Counted from the first letter of the stretch, positions 22,845 to 32,562 are shown. The stretch: DNA of 64,000 nucleotides from Hyphomicrobiales bacterium (GCA_900472605.1 UCJD01000049.1:62001-126000), one strand, 5' to 3'. Made by a program: numbers and translations. Notes: generated by a model not told the origin, from the sequence alone.

Positions 22845-23791
22845 GAGCCTTCACCTACCAACGCGCGACGACCATCGAAGCAGCAGCACAGGCTGTGGCC
22901 TCGAACCCGGAAGCAAAGTTCATCGCCGGCGGGACGAACCTTCTCGATCTGATGAAGCTCGAGATCGAGCGGCCCGCACATCTGATCGATGTAAACGGTC
23001 TCGGCCTGGACACGATCGAGCCGACAAGCGATGGCGGTCTGCGAATTGGCGCCCTCGTACGCAACACAGCCTTGGCAGCCAACGAGACTGTGCGTCGAGA
23101 CTATGGGCTCTTGTCGCGGGCGCTGGTGGCGGGCGCGTCCGGCCAGCTTCGCAACAAGGCGACGACGGCAGGCAACCTGCTTCAGCGTACGCGCTGTCCT
23201 TACTTCTACGACCGGAACCAGCCGTGCAATAAGCGCCAACCCGGCAGCGGCTGTTCGGCGATCGGCGGCGTCACACGGCAGCTCGGCGTCGTAGGGGTCA
23301 GTGATGCGTGCATCGCGACCCACCCGAGCGACATGGCGGTCGCGATGCGTGTCCTCGACGCGGTTGTGGAGACGGTCAAAGCCGACGGTTCCAGGCGTAC
23401 GATCCCGATTGCAGACTTCCACCGACTCCCAGGAGAAACCCCTCATATCGAGACTGCCCTCGATCGAGGAGAATTCATCACTTCAGTCGTGCTGCCGCGA
23501 CCTATCGGTGGCAAGCATATCTACAAGAAGGTGAGGGACCGCGCGTCCTATGCCTTCGCTCTCGTATCCATCGGCGCGGTCATCCAACCGGACGGCAAAG
23601 GCCGGGTCGCGGTTGGTGGCGTTGCGCATAAGCCTTGGCGGATCGATCAGGCGGACGCAGAACTTCCGAACGGCGCAAAAGGCGCGGCAGCCGCCCTCAT
23701 GGCGGACGCCCGGCCGACGGAGCAGAACCGTTTCAAGGTCAACCTCGTCGAGCGCACGCTCGGGGCCGTGATCGCAGAGGCAAGGGATTAA
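22841..23791 (+). CDS. paoB: Aldehyde oxidoreductase FAD subunit (PaoB/YagS-like)
   Basis: 316 aa FAD-binding subunit. The FAD motif AKFIAGGTNLLDLMKLEIERP and the second loop TTAGNLLQRTRCPYF are visible. The cysteine-rich insert CPYFYDRNQPCNKRQPGSGC (residues ~125-144) is the extra 4Fe-4S site that distinguishes PaoB from ordinary xanthine-dehydrogenase FAD subunits. Start at ATG 22841 overlapping the paoA stop. It accepts electrons from the 2Fe-2S subunit. Length agrees with E. coli PaoB. Confidence 0.93.
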   Translation: MRAFTYQRATTIEAAAQAVASNPEAKFIAGGTNLLDLMKLEIERPAHLIDVNGLGLDTIEPTSDGGLRIGALVRNTALAANETVRRDYGLLSRALVAGASGQLRNKATTAGNLLQRTRCPYFYDRNQPCNKRQPGSGCSAIGGVTRQLGVVGVSDACIATHPSDMAVAMRVLDAVVETVKADGSRRTIPIADFHRLPGETPHIETALDRGEFITSVVLPRPIGGKHIYKKVRDRASYAFALVSIGAVIQPDGKGRVAVGGVAHKPWRIDQADAELPNGAKGAAAALMADARPTEQNRFKVNLVERTLGAVIAEARD

Positions 23792-23793
23792 TC

Positions 23794-25992
23794 ATGCAGT
23801 TCGACAAGCCAGCGACTATAAACCCCATCGACCAGCTCAAGGTTGTCGGCAAGCCGATCCATCGCATCGACGGCGAGCTGAAGACTACCGGCCGGGCGAG
23901 GTATGCCTACGAATGGCACGACAAGAACATGCCCTTTGTCTACGGCTATCCCGTAGGTGCGGCCATCGCCAAAGGCCAGGTGAAGTCGATCGACACCGCC
24001 GCAGCCAAGAAATCGCCCGGCGTTCTCGCCGTGGTCACCACGCTCGACGTGGGCGACCTTGAGAAGGGCAAATTCAATACCGCAAAGCTGTTCGGCGGTT
24101 CCGAGATCCAGCACTACCATCAAGCCGTCGCCGTAGTCGTTGCCGAGACTTTCGAACAGGCGCGTGCTGCGGCCGCGCTGATCAAGGTCGACTACGAGAG
24201 CGAGCAGGGCTCCTACGACCTCCGAGCTGCCATGCCGTCGGCTCAGAAGCCCGATGAATCGACCAAGCCTGAAACCGCGGTGGGCGACTTCGAGAGTGCG
24301 TTCAAATCCGCCGCCGTGACCTTGGAAGAGACCTACACTACTCCTGACCAGTCTCATTCGATGATGGAGCCGCACGCCTCCATAGCCGTCTGGGACGGTG
24401 ACGAAGTAACCGTCTGGACGTCGAGCCAGATGATCGATTGGTGGCGCACGGATCTGGCCACGACACTTGGGGTCGACAAGGAGAAGGTGCATCTGATGTC
24501 GCCCTTCATCGGCGGGGGCTTCGGCGGCAAGCTCTTCCTGCGGGCCGACGCCGTGCTTGCAGCCTTCGGTTCAAAGGCCGCCGGCCGTCCGGTTAAGGTT
24601 GCACTTCCGCGCCCGCTTATGCCGAACAACACCACCCATCGCCCGGCGACCATCCAGCGCATCCGTATCGGTGCCGGACGAGACGGCAAAATCACGGCCA
24701 TCGCTCATGAGAGCTGGTCGGGCGACCTTGAAGGGGGTGGACCCGAGACGGCAGTCAACCAGACCCGGCTTCTTTATGCAGGGGCAAACCGGATGACCGC
24801 GATGCATCTTGCGACGCTCGATCTTCCGGAAGGCAATGCCATGCGCGCGCCAGGCGAGGCTCCCGGCCTGATGGCGCTGGAAATCGCCATCGATGAAATC
24901 GCCGAGAAGGTCGGGATGGACCCGATCCATTTCCGTATTCTCAATGACACGCAGGTCGATCCCGAAAACCCTGAGCGTCCATTCTCGATGCGCAATCTGA
25001 TAGGCTGTCTCAAGCTCGGAGCGGAAAAGTTTGGCTGGAGCGAGCGACCGAAGACGGCGTCGCGCAGGGACGGCGACTGGCTGATCGGCATGGGAGTGGC
25101 CGCAGCCTTCCGTGACAACCTCGTGATGCCCTCTGGGGCGCGGGTGAAGCTCGCCAAGGATGGCGTCGTCACCGTCGAGACAGACATGACCGATATCGGC
25201 ACCGGGAGCTACACGATCATTGCGCAAACGGCGGCTGAGATGATGGGCGTCGGGATCGACAAGGTCGCAGTTCAGCTCGGCGACTCCCGTTTTCCGGTGT
25301 CCGCAGGTTCCGGCGGGCAGTTTGGTGCCAACTCGTCGACCTCTGGCGTCTATGCAGCCTGCGTCAAGCTCCGCGAGGCGGTCGCGGCGAAGTTGGGCTT
25401 CAACTCGGAAGATGCGGTGTTCGCAGACGGGGAGGTTCGCTCCGGGAACCGGTCAGTGCCGCTTGCCGACGCCGCAGGCGAGGAAGGTCTTGTCGGGGAA
25501 GACACGATAGAGTGGGGCGACCTCACCAAGACCCACCAGCAGTCGACCTTCGGTGCGCACTTTGTCGAAGTCGGCGTCGACGCCTTCACGGGAGAGACGC
25601 GCATCCGTCGAATGCTCGCTGTCTGTGCGGCTGGCCGGATCCTCAATCCGATCACTGCCCGCAGCCAGGTCATCGGGGCGATGACCATGGGCGCGGGCGG
25701 AGCGCTTTCGGAGGAGCTGGCTGTCGACACCCGTCGCGGCTTTTTCGTCAACCACGATCTGGCGGGCTACGAGGTGCCAGTCCATGCAGACATCCCGCAT
25801 CAAGAAGTAATATTTCTGGACGAAACAGATCCGATGTCGTCGCCGATGAAGGCCAAAGGTGTCGGCGAGCTGGGACTTTGCGGCGTGTCTGCAGCCATCG
25901 CCAATGCGATCTACAATGCGACCGGCGTCCGCGTCAGGCATTACCCGATCACGCTGGACAAGCTGCTCGGCGAACTGCCCGATGTGGCCTGA
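23794..25992 (+). CDS. paoC: Aldehyde oxidoreductase molybdenum subunit (PaoC/YagR-like)
   Basis: 732 aa, the same length as E. coli PaoC. Molybdopterin-cytosine-dinucleotide subunit of the xanthine oxidase family: GRARYAYEW near the N-terminus, PFIGGGFGGKLF (cofactor loop, about residue 235), ASTSG-like QFGANSSTSGVY, and the C-terminal KGVGELGLCG containing the catalytic Glu. ATG 23794 follows paoB by 2 bp; longer upstream reading overlaps paoB. Together the three subunits detoxify aldehydes in the periplasm, matching the carbonyl-related genes around. Confidence 0.93.
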   Translation: MQFDKPATINPIDQLKVVGKPIHRIDGELKTTGRARYAYEWHDKNMPFVYGYPVGAAIAKGQVKSIDTAAAKKSPGVLAVVTTLDVGDLEKGKFNTAKLFGGSEIQHYHQAVAVVVAETFEQARAAAALIKVDYESEQGSYDLRAAMPSAQKPDESTKPETAVGDFESAFKSAAVTLEETYTTPDQSHSMMEPHASIAVWDGDEVTVWTSSQMIDWWRTDLATTLGVDKEKVHLMSPFIGGGFGGKLFLRADAVLAAFGSKAAGRPVKVALPRPLMPNNTTHRPATIQRIRIGAGRDGKITAIAHESWSGDLEGGGPETAVNQTRLLYAGANRMTAMHLATLDLPEGNAMRAPGEAPGLMALEIAIDEIAEKVGMDPIHFRILNDTQVDPENPERPFSMRNLIGCLKLGAEKFGWSERPKTASRRDGDWLIGMGVAAAFRDNLVMPSGARVKLAKDGVVTVETDMTDIGTGSYTIIAQTAAEMMGVGIDKVAVQLGDSRFPVSAGSGGQFGANSSTSGVYAACVKLREAVAAKLGFNSEDAVFADGEVRSGNRSVPLADAAGEEGLVGEDTIEWGDLTKTHQQSTFGAHFVEVGVDAFTGETRIRRMLAVCAAGRILNPITARSQVIGAMTMGAGGALSEELAVDTRRGFFVNHDLAGYEVPVHADIPHQEVIFLDETDPMSSPMKAKGVGELGLCGVSAAIANAIYNATGVRVRHYPITLDKLLGELPDVA

Positions 25993-25996
25993 GGTT

Positions 25997-26920
25997 ATGG
26001 CGATGGATCAGTTCGACCTCGCGCTTCCCGCTCCAGTGCGAGCGCTTGCGACCGATGATCCCGAGGCAATCCTGTTGTTCGCTGCGGACGCCGCGGACCG
26101 CGGTGGGGCGGCAATCGCGACCCTCGTCGAAATCCGCGGCGGAGCCGCACGAGCCCTCGGCGCCCATGTTGCCGTTTCGTCGGATGGCAGTTTCTGCGGA
26201 TATGTTTCGGGAGGGTGTGTCGAGGCCGCGGTCGCGACCGAAGCTCTTGCCGCCATCGCGAAGGGGCGGGACCGGATCGTGAGGTACGGGGAGGGCTCTC
26301 CGTACTTCGATATCGTCCTTCCGTGCGGTGGCGGCATCACGGTCGCCATCCACGTGCTGGCCGACGCAGGCGCGTTGCGAGCGACTATAAACTATCTTCG
26401 CCATCGGCGATCGACGTCGCTTCGCTACCTGCCCGATCAGCAAAGTCTTGATCTCGGCCCGGTCGTGCCGAAAGCGGGTTGGTCCCAAGACGAATTCGTA
26501 ACTGTCTATCACCCCCGTTCCCGGCTTGTGATTTCCGGGAATCCTTTAGAGGCCCAGGCGGTTGAAGCGCTTGCGCGGACATCCGGCTACGACGTTGTAA
26601 GGTGGGAAGGCCCGACCACCGACTTCGACGAGATGATCGACGAGTGGACCGCAGTCGTCATCCTGCACCATGACCTTGACGCGGAGGAGGAGGTGCTTCG
26701 ATCCGCTCTCCGTTCGCGGGCGTTCTACATTGGTGCGCTTGGCAGCACGCGCACGCACAGACGCCGAGAGGAGCGCCTTCAAGCATTCGGCTGGAAACGC
26801 TTCGAGATCGAGCGCATAAAGGCACCGATCGGCTTCTTCGGCCCGACAAGGGACGCAAGTTCCCTAGCGCTGTCCGTTCTGGCGGACGTGGCGGCGACGC
26901 GATTGTCCGTTCATTTATGA
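25997..26920 (+). CDS. paoD: XdhC-family molybdenum cofactor maturation factor (PaoD-like)
   Basis: 307 aa XdhC/CoxI-family protein. N-terminal XdhC domain with LVEIRGGAARALGAHVAVSSDGSFCGYVSGGCVE, including the conserved SGGC cysteine, then a C-terminal Rossmann domain (RLVISGNPLEAQAVEALA; FYIGALGSTRTHRRREERL). PaoD binds the cytosine-dinucleotide molybdenum cofactor, sulfurates and inserts it into PaoC. Starts 4 bp after paoC; ends overlapping the ATG of the broken MocA-like gene. Position and family agree. Confidence 0.92.
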   Translation: MAMDQFDLALPAPVRALATDDPEAILLFAADAADRGGAAIATLVEIRGGAARALGAHVAVSSDGSFCGYVSGGCVEAAVATEALAAIAKGRDRIVRYGEGSPYFDIVLPCGGGITVAIHVLADAGALRATINYLRHRRSTSLRYLPDQQSLDLGPVVPKAGWSQDEFVTVYHPRSRLVISGNPLEAQAVEALARTSGYDVVRWEGPTTDFDEMIDEWTAVVILHHDLDAEEEVLRSALRSRAFYIGALGSTRTHRRREERLQAFGWKRFEIERIKAPIGFFGPTRDASSLALSVLADVAATRLSVHL

Positions 26921-27534
26921 CTTCCAAGGGATATGAAAGAGCACTCTTAGTCGTCGTCGTGGTTCTTGCGGCTGGGCGTTCCAGCAGGATGGTTATTCGA
27001 GCCAGTAACAAGCTGCTCGCGGTCTTCGATGGTCGGTCGCTGATCCGCAGAACGGTTTCCACAGCCCTTGCCTCTATCGGTCAAACCGTGGTGGTGGTCA
27101 CAGGACACCGAAACAAGGCAGTACTCACGGAGATTGTCGACCTTCCGTTGTGCACAACCCCGACCACGGGTCCGGCATGGCCAGTTCGATTAGAACCGGT
27201 GTGGCTGCCGCAGCAAAAGCCGATCCTGACGGTATCATGATCGCCCTTGCAGACATGCCGCGCCTAGCCACGGAGCACTTCGATGCTTTGATCGGTGCTT
27301 TTGCCAAGTCCGATGGGAACGCGATCGTGCGCGCAACTGAAACGGATATCCGGGGAATCCCGTAATCTTCCCTCGCATCCTCTACGGAGAGCTGCAAACT
27401 CTGACCGGCGACACCGGCGCCCGCTCGCTAATCAGGCGCGCCACTTTGCCACTCATCGACGTCGAGCTTGGCGAGGCTGCCCTCGTCGACGTTGACACCC
27501 TCGAGCAAGTTCTGTCCGAGGGCGGCGTGGTCTA
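26917..27534 (+). pseudogene. mocA: MocA-like molybdopterin cytidylyltransferase, two frameshifts
   Basis: Three reading frames join into one nucleotidyltransferase. Frame A (26917 to ~27145) gives VVVLAAGRSSRM, NKLL, IGQTVVVVTGH. Frame B (~27145-27360) gives VHNPDHGSGMASSIRTGVAAA, the family signature, and MIALADMPRL. Frame C (~27360-27534) gives VIFPRILYGELQTLTGDTGARSLI and an in-frame stop. The gene starts on the ATGA overlap with paoD. The intact protein would add CMP to molybdopterin for PaoC. Either a true pseudogene or two sequencing errors; each shift is a single base. Confidence 0.8.
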
Positions 27535-27585
27535 GTGCTTTACTTTCGGCATGTGGCCGACACAGTCGCCGGCGCGACAGCCGGC

Positions 27586-28989
27586 TCACACGGCGACCGA
27601 CACCCGGCGTCTAAAGGCGATGAACATGACGATCAAGAGGCTTATCACCATCATGCCTGATGCCGCCTGCATGGCAAGGTGAACCCTTTCTGATAGAAGT
27701 TCCGCGCCTCCTGTAAAGTTGACCGCGTTGGCCGCATAGGCGGTGACAATGCCAATTCCTAGGGAAGCTCCCATCTGATGGGCGACGTTCACAACGCCTG
27801 ACGCGGCGCCCGCGTCTTGCTTCTCTACTCCGGCGATTGCGGCGTTTGTCAGTGGGGCCAGAGATCCGCCCTGACCGATCCCGACAAGGATCATCGGGAT
27901 TGCCAATGCGCTCCAATAGCCTGACGCCGGCGAAACCATGGACAGCCAGACCATGCCGACCAGGCCGCAGGTAACGGTCACGAGCAGTACTGGTCCGTTG
28001 CCAAAGCGGCCGATCAGTCGCGATACGAACATCGCGGCGGCGAAGTTGACTATTGTCGAAGGTAGAAACGCAGCACCAGCAGCCGATGCGTTCAGGCCGA
28101 GGACGCCCTGAAGAAACTCGCTGATGAAGAAATAGAAGCTCATGTTCGCGCCTATGAAAAGCGCGCGGGCCGCGTAAGCTCCCGCCCGCTCGGAGCTTGC
28201 AAACAGGCGAAGGGGCATGAGCGGCGTGGAAACCCTCGTCTGGACCACGACGAACGCAACCAGGAGAACGATGCTGGCAAGAAGGAGACTTAGTGTAATG
28301 CTGTCTTGCCAACCTGCAGTCCCGGACCTGTCGATGGCGACAAGCAGAAGCCCGATGGCACCCGTCGACGTTACCGCGCCGACGTAATCGATCCGTCCCT
28401 CCTGCCTGTTGGATGCATGGGCGTAACGCTTCAGCGCCCACATGAGGGCGAGGCCAATCGGCACGTTGATGAAGAAGCCCAGCCTCCAGGTCAGCCATCC
28501 AGCGAAGATACCCCCGATCACGAGCCCTACGCTGGCCGACACTCCGCCTGCAGCGGCGTAGTAGGACACTGCGCGGGTTCTCACTGGCCCCGGAGCAAAC
28601 TCCGCCTGGAGAAGAGACAGTGTCGACGGCGCGATTATCGCGGCGCCCAGTCCCTGCACCGCCCGTGCGACGACGAGGACTGCCGGAGTAGGGGCGAAGC
28701 AGATCGCGAGCGACGCCAACGAGAAGATGAGGAGACCAAGCGAGAACACCCGACGTCGACCGAAGAGGTCGCCTGCACGTGCGCTTATCAACAGAAAGCC
28801 GCCGAAGGTCAGCGCGTAGATGCTGGAAATCCACGACAGGCCTTCGTCGGTGAACCCGAGTTCCTGCTGGATCTTGTTGAGGCCTGTGAATACGATCGAG
28901 TTGTCGACCACGATCATTGCAAAGCTGACGAGTATGATCCAAAGGACCGGCCGGCTTTCTCGCGGGATACTGACATCGGTGACGGACAT
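27586..28989 (-). CDS. MFS drug/proton antiporter, DHA2 (14-TM) type
   Basis: 467 aa inner-membrane transporter with about 14 hydrophobic helices. DHA2 motifs: LWIILVSFAMIVVDNSIV (helix 1 with the D-x-x-I-V motif), ARAGDLFGRRRVF (loop 2-3 motif A) and ARAVQGLGAAIIAPSTLSLL (motif C-like). Related proteins export drugs and dyes. Divergent from the LysR gene at 29134, 144 bp away, so that LysR is its probable regulator. The neighbouring broken mocA converges with it. Confidence 0.9.
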   Translation of the reverse strand: MSVTDVSIPRESRPVLWIILVSFAMIVVDNSIVFTGLNKIQQELGFTDEGLSWISSIYALTFGGFLLISARAGDLFGRRRVFSLGLLIFSLASLAICFAPTPAVLVVARAVQGLGAAIIAPSTLSLLQAEFAPGPVRTRAVSYYAAAGGVSASVGLVIGGIFAGWLTWRLGFFINVPIGLALMWALKRYAHASNRQEGRIDYVGAVTSTGAIGLLLVAIDRSGTAGWQDSITLSLLLASIVLLVAFVVVQTRVSTPLMPLRLFASSERAGAYAARALFIGANMSFYFFISEFLQGVLGLNASAAGAAFLPSTIVNFAAAMFVSRLIGRFGNGPVLLVTVTCGLVGMVWLSMVSPASGYWSALAIPMILVGIGQGGSLAPLTNAAIAGVEKQDAGAASGVVNVAHQMGASLGIGIVTAYAANAVNFTGGAELLSERVHLAMQAASGMMVISLLIVMFIAFRRRVSVAV

Positions 28990-29133
28990 GTGGAGTGCTT
29001 TCTAATAGGCTACTTGGCCTTCGCTCCTCCCATAACGCCGGCCACGACACGAATTTCTGATGCGACTATAGATCGGGTGATAGGAAGCGATTAGATGCTG
29101 TAATCGGGAAAGCCCTATAAGATGAGCTAATGA

Positions 29134-30024
29134 ATGCCGGAAAACCTGAACGACATTGCGGCGTTTCTCGCCGTCGCCCGAGAGCAGAACTTCACGAAGG
29201 CGGCCGCGAAGCTCGGGGTGTCCCAGAGCGCGCTCAGCCAGACGGTCAAGAACCTCGAGGCGCGTCTCGGCCTGCGGCTTTTGACCCGTACCACGAGAAG
29301 CGTCTCCCCGACGCCCGCCGGTCTTCGGTTGATCGAAAGGATCGGGCCCCGGTTCGAGGAGATCGACACAGAAATCGCCGCGTTGGGAGACATGCGCGAT
29401 ACACCGGCAGGAAAAATCCGCATCACCACCGGGGAGCACCCTGCTGTCTCCATCATCGCCCCCTTTCTCGCTCGCTTCCTTCCTGAAAATCCTGGCGTCA
29501 ACGTGGAGGTCGTCGTCGACTACGGTCTCACGGATATCGTCGCAGATCGGTTCGACGCCGGAGTGCGCCTGGGCGAGCATATCGCCAACGACATGGTGGC
29601 GGTGCGCATCGGACCGGAAATGCGGATGGCGGTCGTCGGCTCGCCGGCTTATTTCGAGGATCGTCCGAAACCGCTCGTTCCGCAGGATCTGACGGGACAC
29701 AACTGTATCAACATGCGTCTTCCGACCCATGACAGCCTGTATGCATGGGAGTTCGAGAAGGAAGGCCGTGAGATTCGGGTTCGTGTCGAGGGGCAGAGCG
29801 TTTTCAACAACGTCGCACTTCGCAACGTCGCCGCCCTCGGCGGAGTGGGACTTGCCTACATGCCGGAAGACCAGGCGGCGCCGCACCTCAAGGCGGGTCA
29901 TCTCGAGCGCGTGCTGGAGGACTGGTGTGCACCCTTCGCGGGCTATCACCTTTATTATCCGAGCCGACGCCATCATTCGTTGGCGTTCAGCCTCTTCGTC
30001 GACGCGATTCGTTTCCGCGACTGA
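29134..30024 (+). CDS. LysR-family transcriptional regulator 1
   Basis: 296 aa. N-terminal winged HTH: DIAAFLAVAREQNFTKAAAKLGVSQSALSQTVKNLEARLG (residues ~5-45), then the linker helix and substrate-binding domain (EIDTEIAALGDMRDTPAGKIRIT onwards). The C-terminus FAGYHLYYPSRRHHSLAFSLFVDAIRF is shared with the other two LysR proteins in the window, so all three are paralogues of the same subgroup. Divergent from the MFS gene. CTAAT-containing motifs near 29091 and 29127 may be its operators. Confidence 0.92.
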   Translation: MPENLNDIAAFLAVAREQNFTKAAAKLGVSQSALSQTVKNLEARLGLRLLTRTTRSVSPTPAGLRLIERIGPRFEEIDTEIAALGDMRDTPAGKIRITTGEHPAVSIIAPFLARFLPENPGVNVEVVVDYGLTDIVADRFDAGVRLGEHIANDMVAVRIGPEMRMAVVGSPAYFEDRPKPLVPQDLTGHNCINMRLPTHDSLYAWEFEKEGREIRVRVEGQSVFNNVALRNVAALGGVGLAYMPEDQAAPHLKAGHLERVLEDWCAPFAGYHLYYPSRRHHSLAFSLFVDAIRFRD

Positions 30025-30139
30025 CAAAGAAATGTTCAGTGATTGATAAGGTCGGCTTATAGGCCCTATCGACGGCCAACGGCTAATCCTCTCGGTGGAA
30101 GGCCCCTAAGTTTCCGGTATCGACAACCGAGAGACCAAG

Positions 30140-31228
30140 ATGAACACCAAGGTATATACCGCGCTGGCAATGCTCGTCGTTGCTGCGGCCTTCGAAGGCG
30201 CAACCATTTCTGCAAAAGCCGCGGACTTCGCCAAGGATCCGATAACCCTCATCGATCAGGGAAGCTTCGCATTTGGCGGCAGTGTCAGGACCGAGCCCGG
30301 CACTTTCGATCCAAAAAAACCGTTGAACCCGGCCGGCCAGACATATCATGGCGATCACGGATATGCGTTCTACCAGACCCCGGCCAATCCCAAGAAATAT
30401 CCAGTCGTCATGTGGCATGGGGCCGGACAGTTTTCCAAGACTTGGGAAGCGACCCCGGATGGACGGGAAGGATTCCAGACCATCTTCCTGCGCAGAGGTT
30501 TCAAGACGTACGTGGTCGACCAGCCGCGTCGTGGCGACGCAGGTCGCAGCATGGTCGAGTCCACCGTGAAGCCGACTGCCGACGAACAGATGTGGTTCAA
30601 CCAGTTCCGACTAGGCGTCTGGCCGAAGTTCTTCGATGGCGTGCAGTTCGATCAGGACCCGCAGGCGATGGACCAGTATTTCAGGCAGATGACGCCGAAC
30701 ACCGGCCCGTTCGATTCCAAGGCGATCTCCGACGCCGGCGCAAAGCTCTTCGACAGGATCGGCGACGGAATCCTCTTCACGCATTCGCAGGGCGGAGGGC
30801 CGGGCTGGGAGATCGGAATGAAGAGCGAACACGTCAAGGCGATCGTCTCGTTCGAGCCTGGCAGCAGCTTCGTGTTTCCCGAGGGCGAAGTGCCTGCAGA
30901 CATGCCGAGCTCCTTCGACACAATCAAGGGCGTCTCTGTACCGCTCGCGGACTTCGAGAAGCTGACGAAGTTCCCGATCGTCATCTACTACGGCGACAAC
31001 ATTCCCGACGCGCCAAGCGATCTTCCCGGCCAGGATAGCTGGCGCGTCCGGCTGGCGATGGCTCGACAGTTCGCCGCGACCATCAACAAGCACGGGGGCG
31101 ACGCGTCGGTCGTGCACCTTCCTGAAGTCGGCATTCGCGGCAACACGCACTTCGCGTTCTCGGATCTCAACAACGTTCAGATCGCCGATCTCGTAACCAA
31201 GTGGCTTTCGGAAAAGAAGCTGGACTGA
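30140..31228 (+). CDS. Secreted alpha/beta hydrolase
   Basis: 362 aa with an N-terminal signal peptide (MNTKVYTALAMLVVAAAFEG, cleavage near AKA-AD). Alpha/beta hydrolase features: YPVVMWHGAGQFSKTW (HG oxyanion strand), TYVVDQPRRGDAGRS, the nucleophile elbow ILFTHSQGGGPGW (Ser in H-S-Q-G-G), and NTHFAFSDLN with the probable catalytic His. Similar proteins are periplasmic esterase-like hydrolases of unknown substrate. A motif AACGGCTAAT at 30078-30087 lies upstream, resembling those preceding two aldo/keto reductase genes. Confidence 0.85.
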   Translation: MNTKVYTALAMLVVAAAFEGATISAKAADFAKDPITLIDQGSFAFGGSVRTEPGTFDPKKPLNPAGQTYHGDHGYAFYQTPANPKKYPVVMWHGAGQFSKTWEATPDGREGFQTIFLRRGFKTYVVDQPRRGDAGRSMVESTVKPTADEQMWFNQFRLGVWPKFFDGVQFDQDPQAMDQYFRQMTPNTGPFDSKAISDAGAKLFDRIGDGILFTHSQGGGPGWEIGMKSEHVKAIVSFEPGSSFVFPEGEVPADMPSSFDTIKGVSVPLADFEKLTKFPIVIYYGDNIPDAPSDLPGQDSWRVRLAMARQFAATINKHGGDASVVHLPEVGIRGNTHFAFSDLNNVQIADLVTKWLSEKKLD

Positions 31229-31390
31229 CATGTCCTGCCGGACTGCCCAGCGCAGCCCGGCGACTTTCCACTTATGATCTCCCGTCATAACGACATGCAG
31301 ATCTCGACGGCTAATCGCCAGGTGCGCGGAATGTTGCGTTCCTCGCCGGCGACGATCACACGCTGCCCTCCATGAACGAAAGGCTTCGAT

Positions 31391-31861
31391 TTGAAACAGA
31401 AGGTTTTGAGCTTGTTCCTGGCCGCGTCCGGAGTGGCGCTGGTGATATCGCTGGCCACCTTGATCCTGCTGGGCGGAGAAAGCGGAAGCGCACGCGCCGA
31501 GGCGAATGCCGTCACCTTTCCTCCTATCGAAGAATTCGAGCATTACACGACCGTGGAGCGCGGCGCGTCCACCGAGCACATGATGACCAGCCGCGAGGCG
31601 CTCGCGGCCCTCAAGGCCGGAACTTCGGTTCCGGTCGGCACTCATATGGTCCTGGTCGACTACCGCGAGGGAAAGGTCTTCCGCTATTTCGTGTCGCAGA
31701 AGATAGGCGTCGGCGCGGACGAATGGGCGTTCCAGTGGTTTCACCCCGACCGCTCGATCAAGGTAGACGAGAACACCGCACGCTGCTTTTCGTGCCACAG
31801 GTCTCGCGCGGACAGCCAGTTCATGTTCACGCTTCCCGAAGCGCAGGCGTTCGGTTCGTGA
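31391..31861 (+). CDS. Cytochrome P460-like c-heme protein
   Basis: 156 aa starting at TTG 31391 (AAAGG 7-8 bp upstream; no in-frame ATG fits). Signal/anchor segment LSLFLAASGVALVISLATLILL, then a P460-type domain: EHYTTVERGASTEHMMTS, VLVDYREGKVFRYFVSQK, WAFQWFHPDRSIKVDENTARCFSCHRSRADSQFMFT. The CFSCH (residues ~136-140) is a c-type heme site. P460-family proteins are periplasmic and some oxidise hydroxylamine-like substrates, but many are of unknown role. Its stop overlaps the start of the membrane protein gene by 4 bp. Confidence 0.82.
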   Translation: MKQKVLSLFLAASGVALVISLATLILLGGESGSARAEANAVTFPPIEEFEHYTTVERGASTEHMMTSREALAALKAGTSVPVGTHMVLVDYREGKVFRYFVSQKIGVGADEWAFQWFHPDRSIKVDENTARCFSCHRSRADSQFMFTLPEAQAFGS

Positions 31862-32562
31862 GCGTATTTGAGGTGATCGTGGCGCGGCGCTCTCTGAAAC
31901 TCCGCATAGCGGTTGCGTTCGCCATGTCGGTCCTTCTTCTACTTGCGCTCGGCTATTGGTGGCTTGAAAACCTGGCGCACGAGTTGTTCGGGACAGCGAT
32001 GTTCATCCTACTCGGGTGGCACCTGTTCACGAACCGGAACTGGTTCAGAAACCTTGCGAGAGGGCGCTACGGCTTTCGTCGGACCTTGATCGCGGCCTTT
32101 CATCTGGCGCTGCTCGCAAACATGGTGATCCTTCTTGTAACCAGCCTTTTCGTCTCGAAATCTCTTTTCCGTATCTTCGGACTTTCGAACGGTCCTCTCC
32201 TGAGCGAAATCCACTGGTTCTCGGCGTACTGGGTCATCGTCGCAGTCGGCGTCCATTTCGGAGTGCAGTGGCCACGGTTCGTTGGCGTCTTTGTTGCTGC
32301 CTTCAATCTTCCGACGACCAGGGGTGTCGGCAAGTGGGCGCTTCGAACACTGGCGGCTGCGGCGGCGCTGTTCGGCCTCGCCAGCCTGCCGGTCCTTGAT
32401 GTCGGGACGAAGCTGTCCTTCGGCTACAGCGTGGATTTCTGGGACTTCGAGGCAAGCGTGCTGCCATTCTTCCTGCGATGGGGAGGGGTCGTTGCGTTGG
32501 CCGCCGTCTGCGCCCGTCTCGCGGATGCCGCCTTGTCGTGGCGACGGCCTGTGAGAACCTAG
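31858..32562 (+). CDS. DUF4405-like cytochrome b-type membrane protein
   Basis: 234 aa starting at GTG 31858, overlapping the cytochrome gene (GTGA). About six hydrophobic segments. Histidines in FILLGWHLFTNRNW, AAFHLALLANM, SEIHWFSAY and VGVHFGVQWPRF are spaced on helices like heme ligands of DUF4405/cytochrome b membrane proteins. Coupled translation with the P460-like protein suggests a membrane electron-transfer pair. Its last bases (CTAG) overlap the stop of the convergent LysR gene. Confidence 0.75.
   Translation: MSVFEVIVARRSLKLRIAVAFAMSVLLLLALGYWWLENLAHELFGTAMFILLGWHLFTNRNWFRNLARGRYGFRRTLIAAFHLALLANMVILLVTSLFVSKSLFRIFGLSNGPLLSEIHWFSAYWVIVAVGVHFGVQWPRFVGVFVAAFNLPTTRGVGKWALRTLAAAAALFGLASLPVLDVGTKLSFGYSVDFWDFEASVLPFFLRWGGVVALAAVCARLADAALSWRRPVRT

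Noticed and set aside
27611..29050. 479-codon minus-strand open frame in the MFS gene
   Set aside because: Same strand but another frame of the transporter gene; Arg-rich, no membrane helices.
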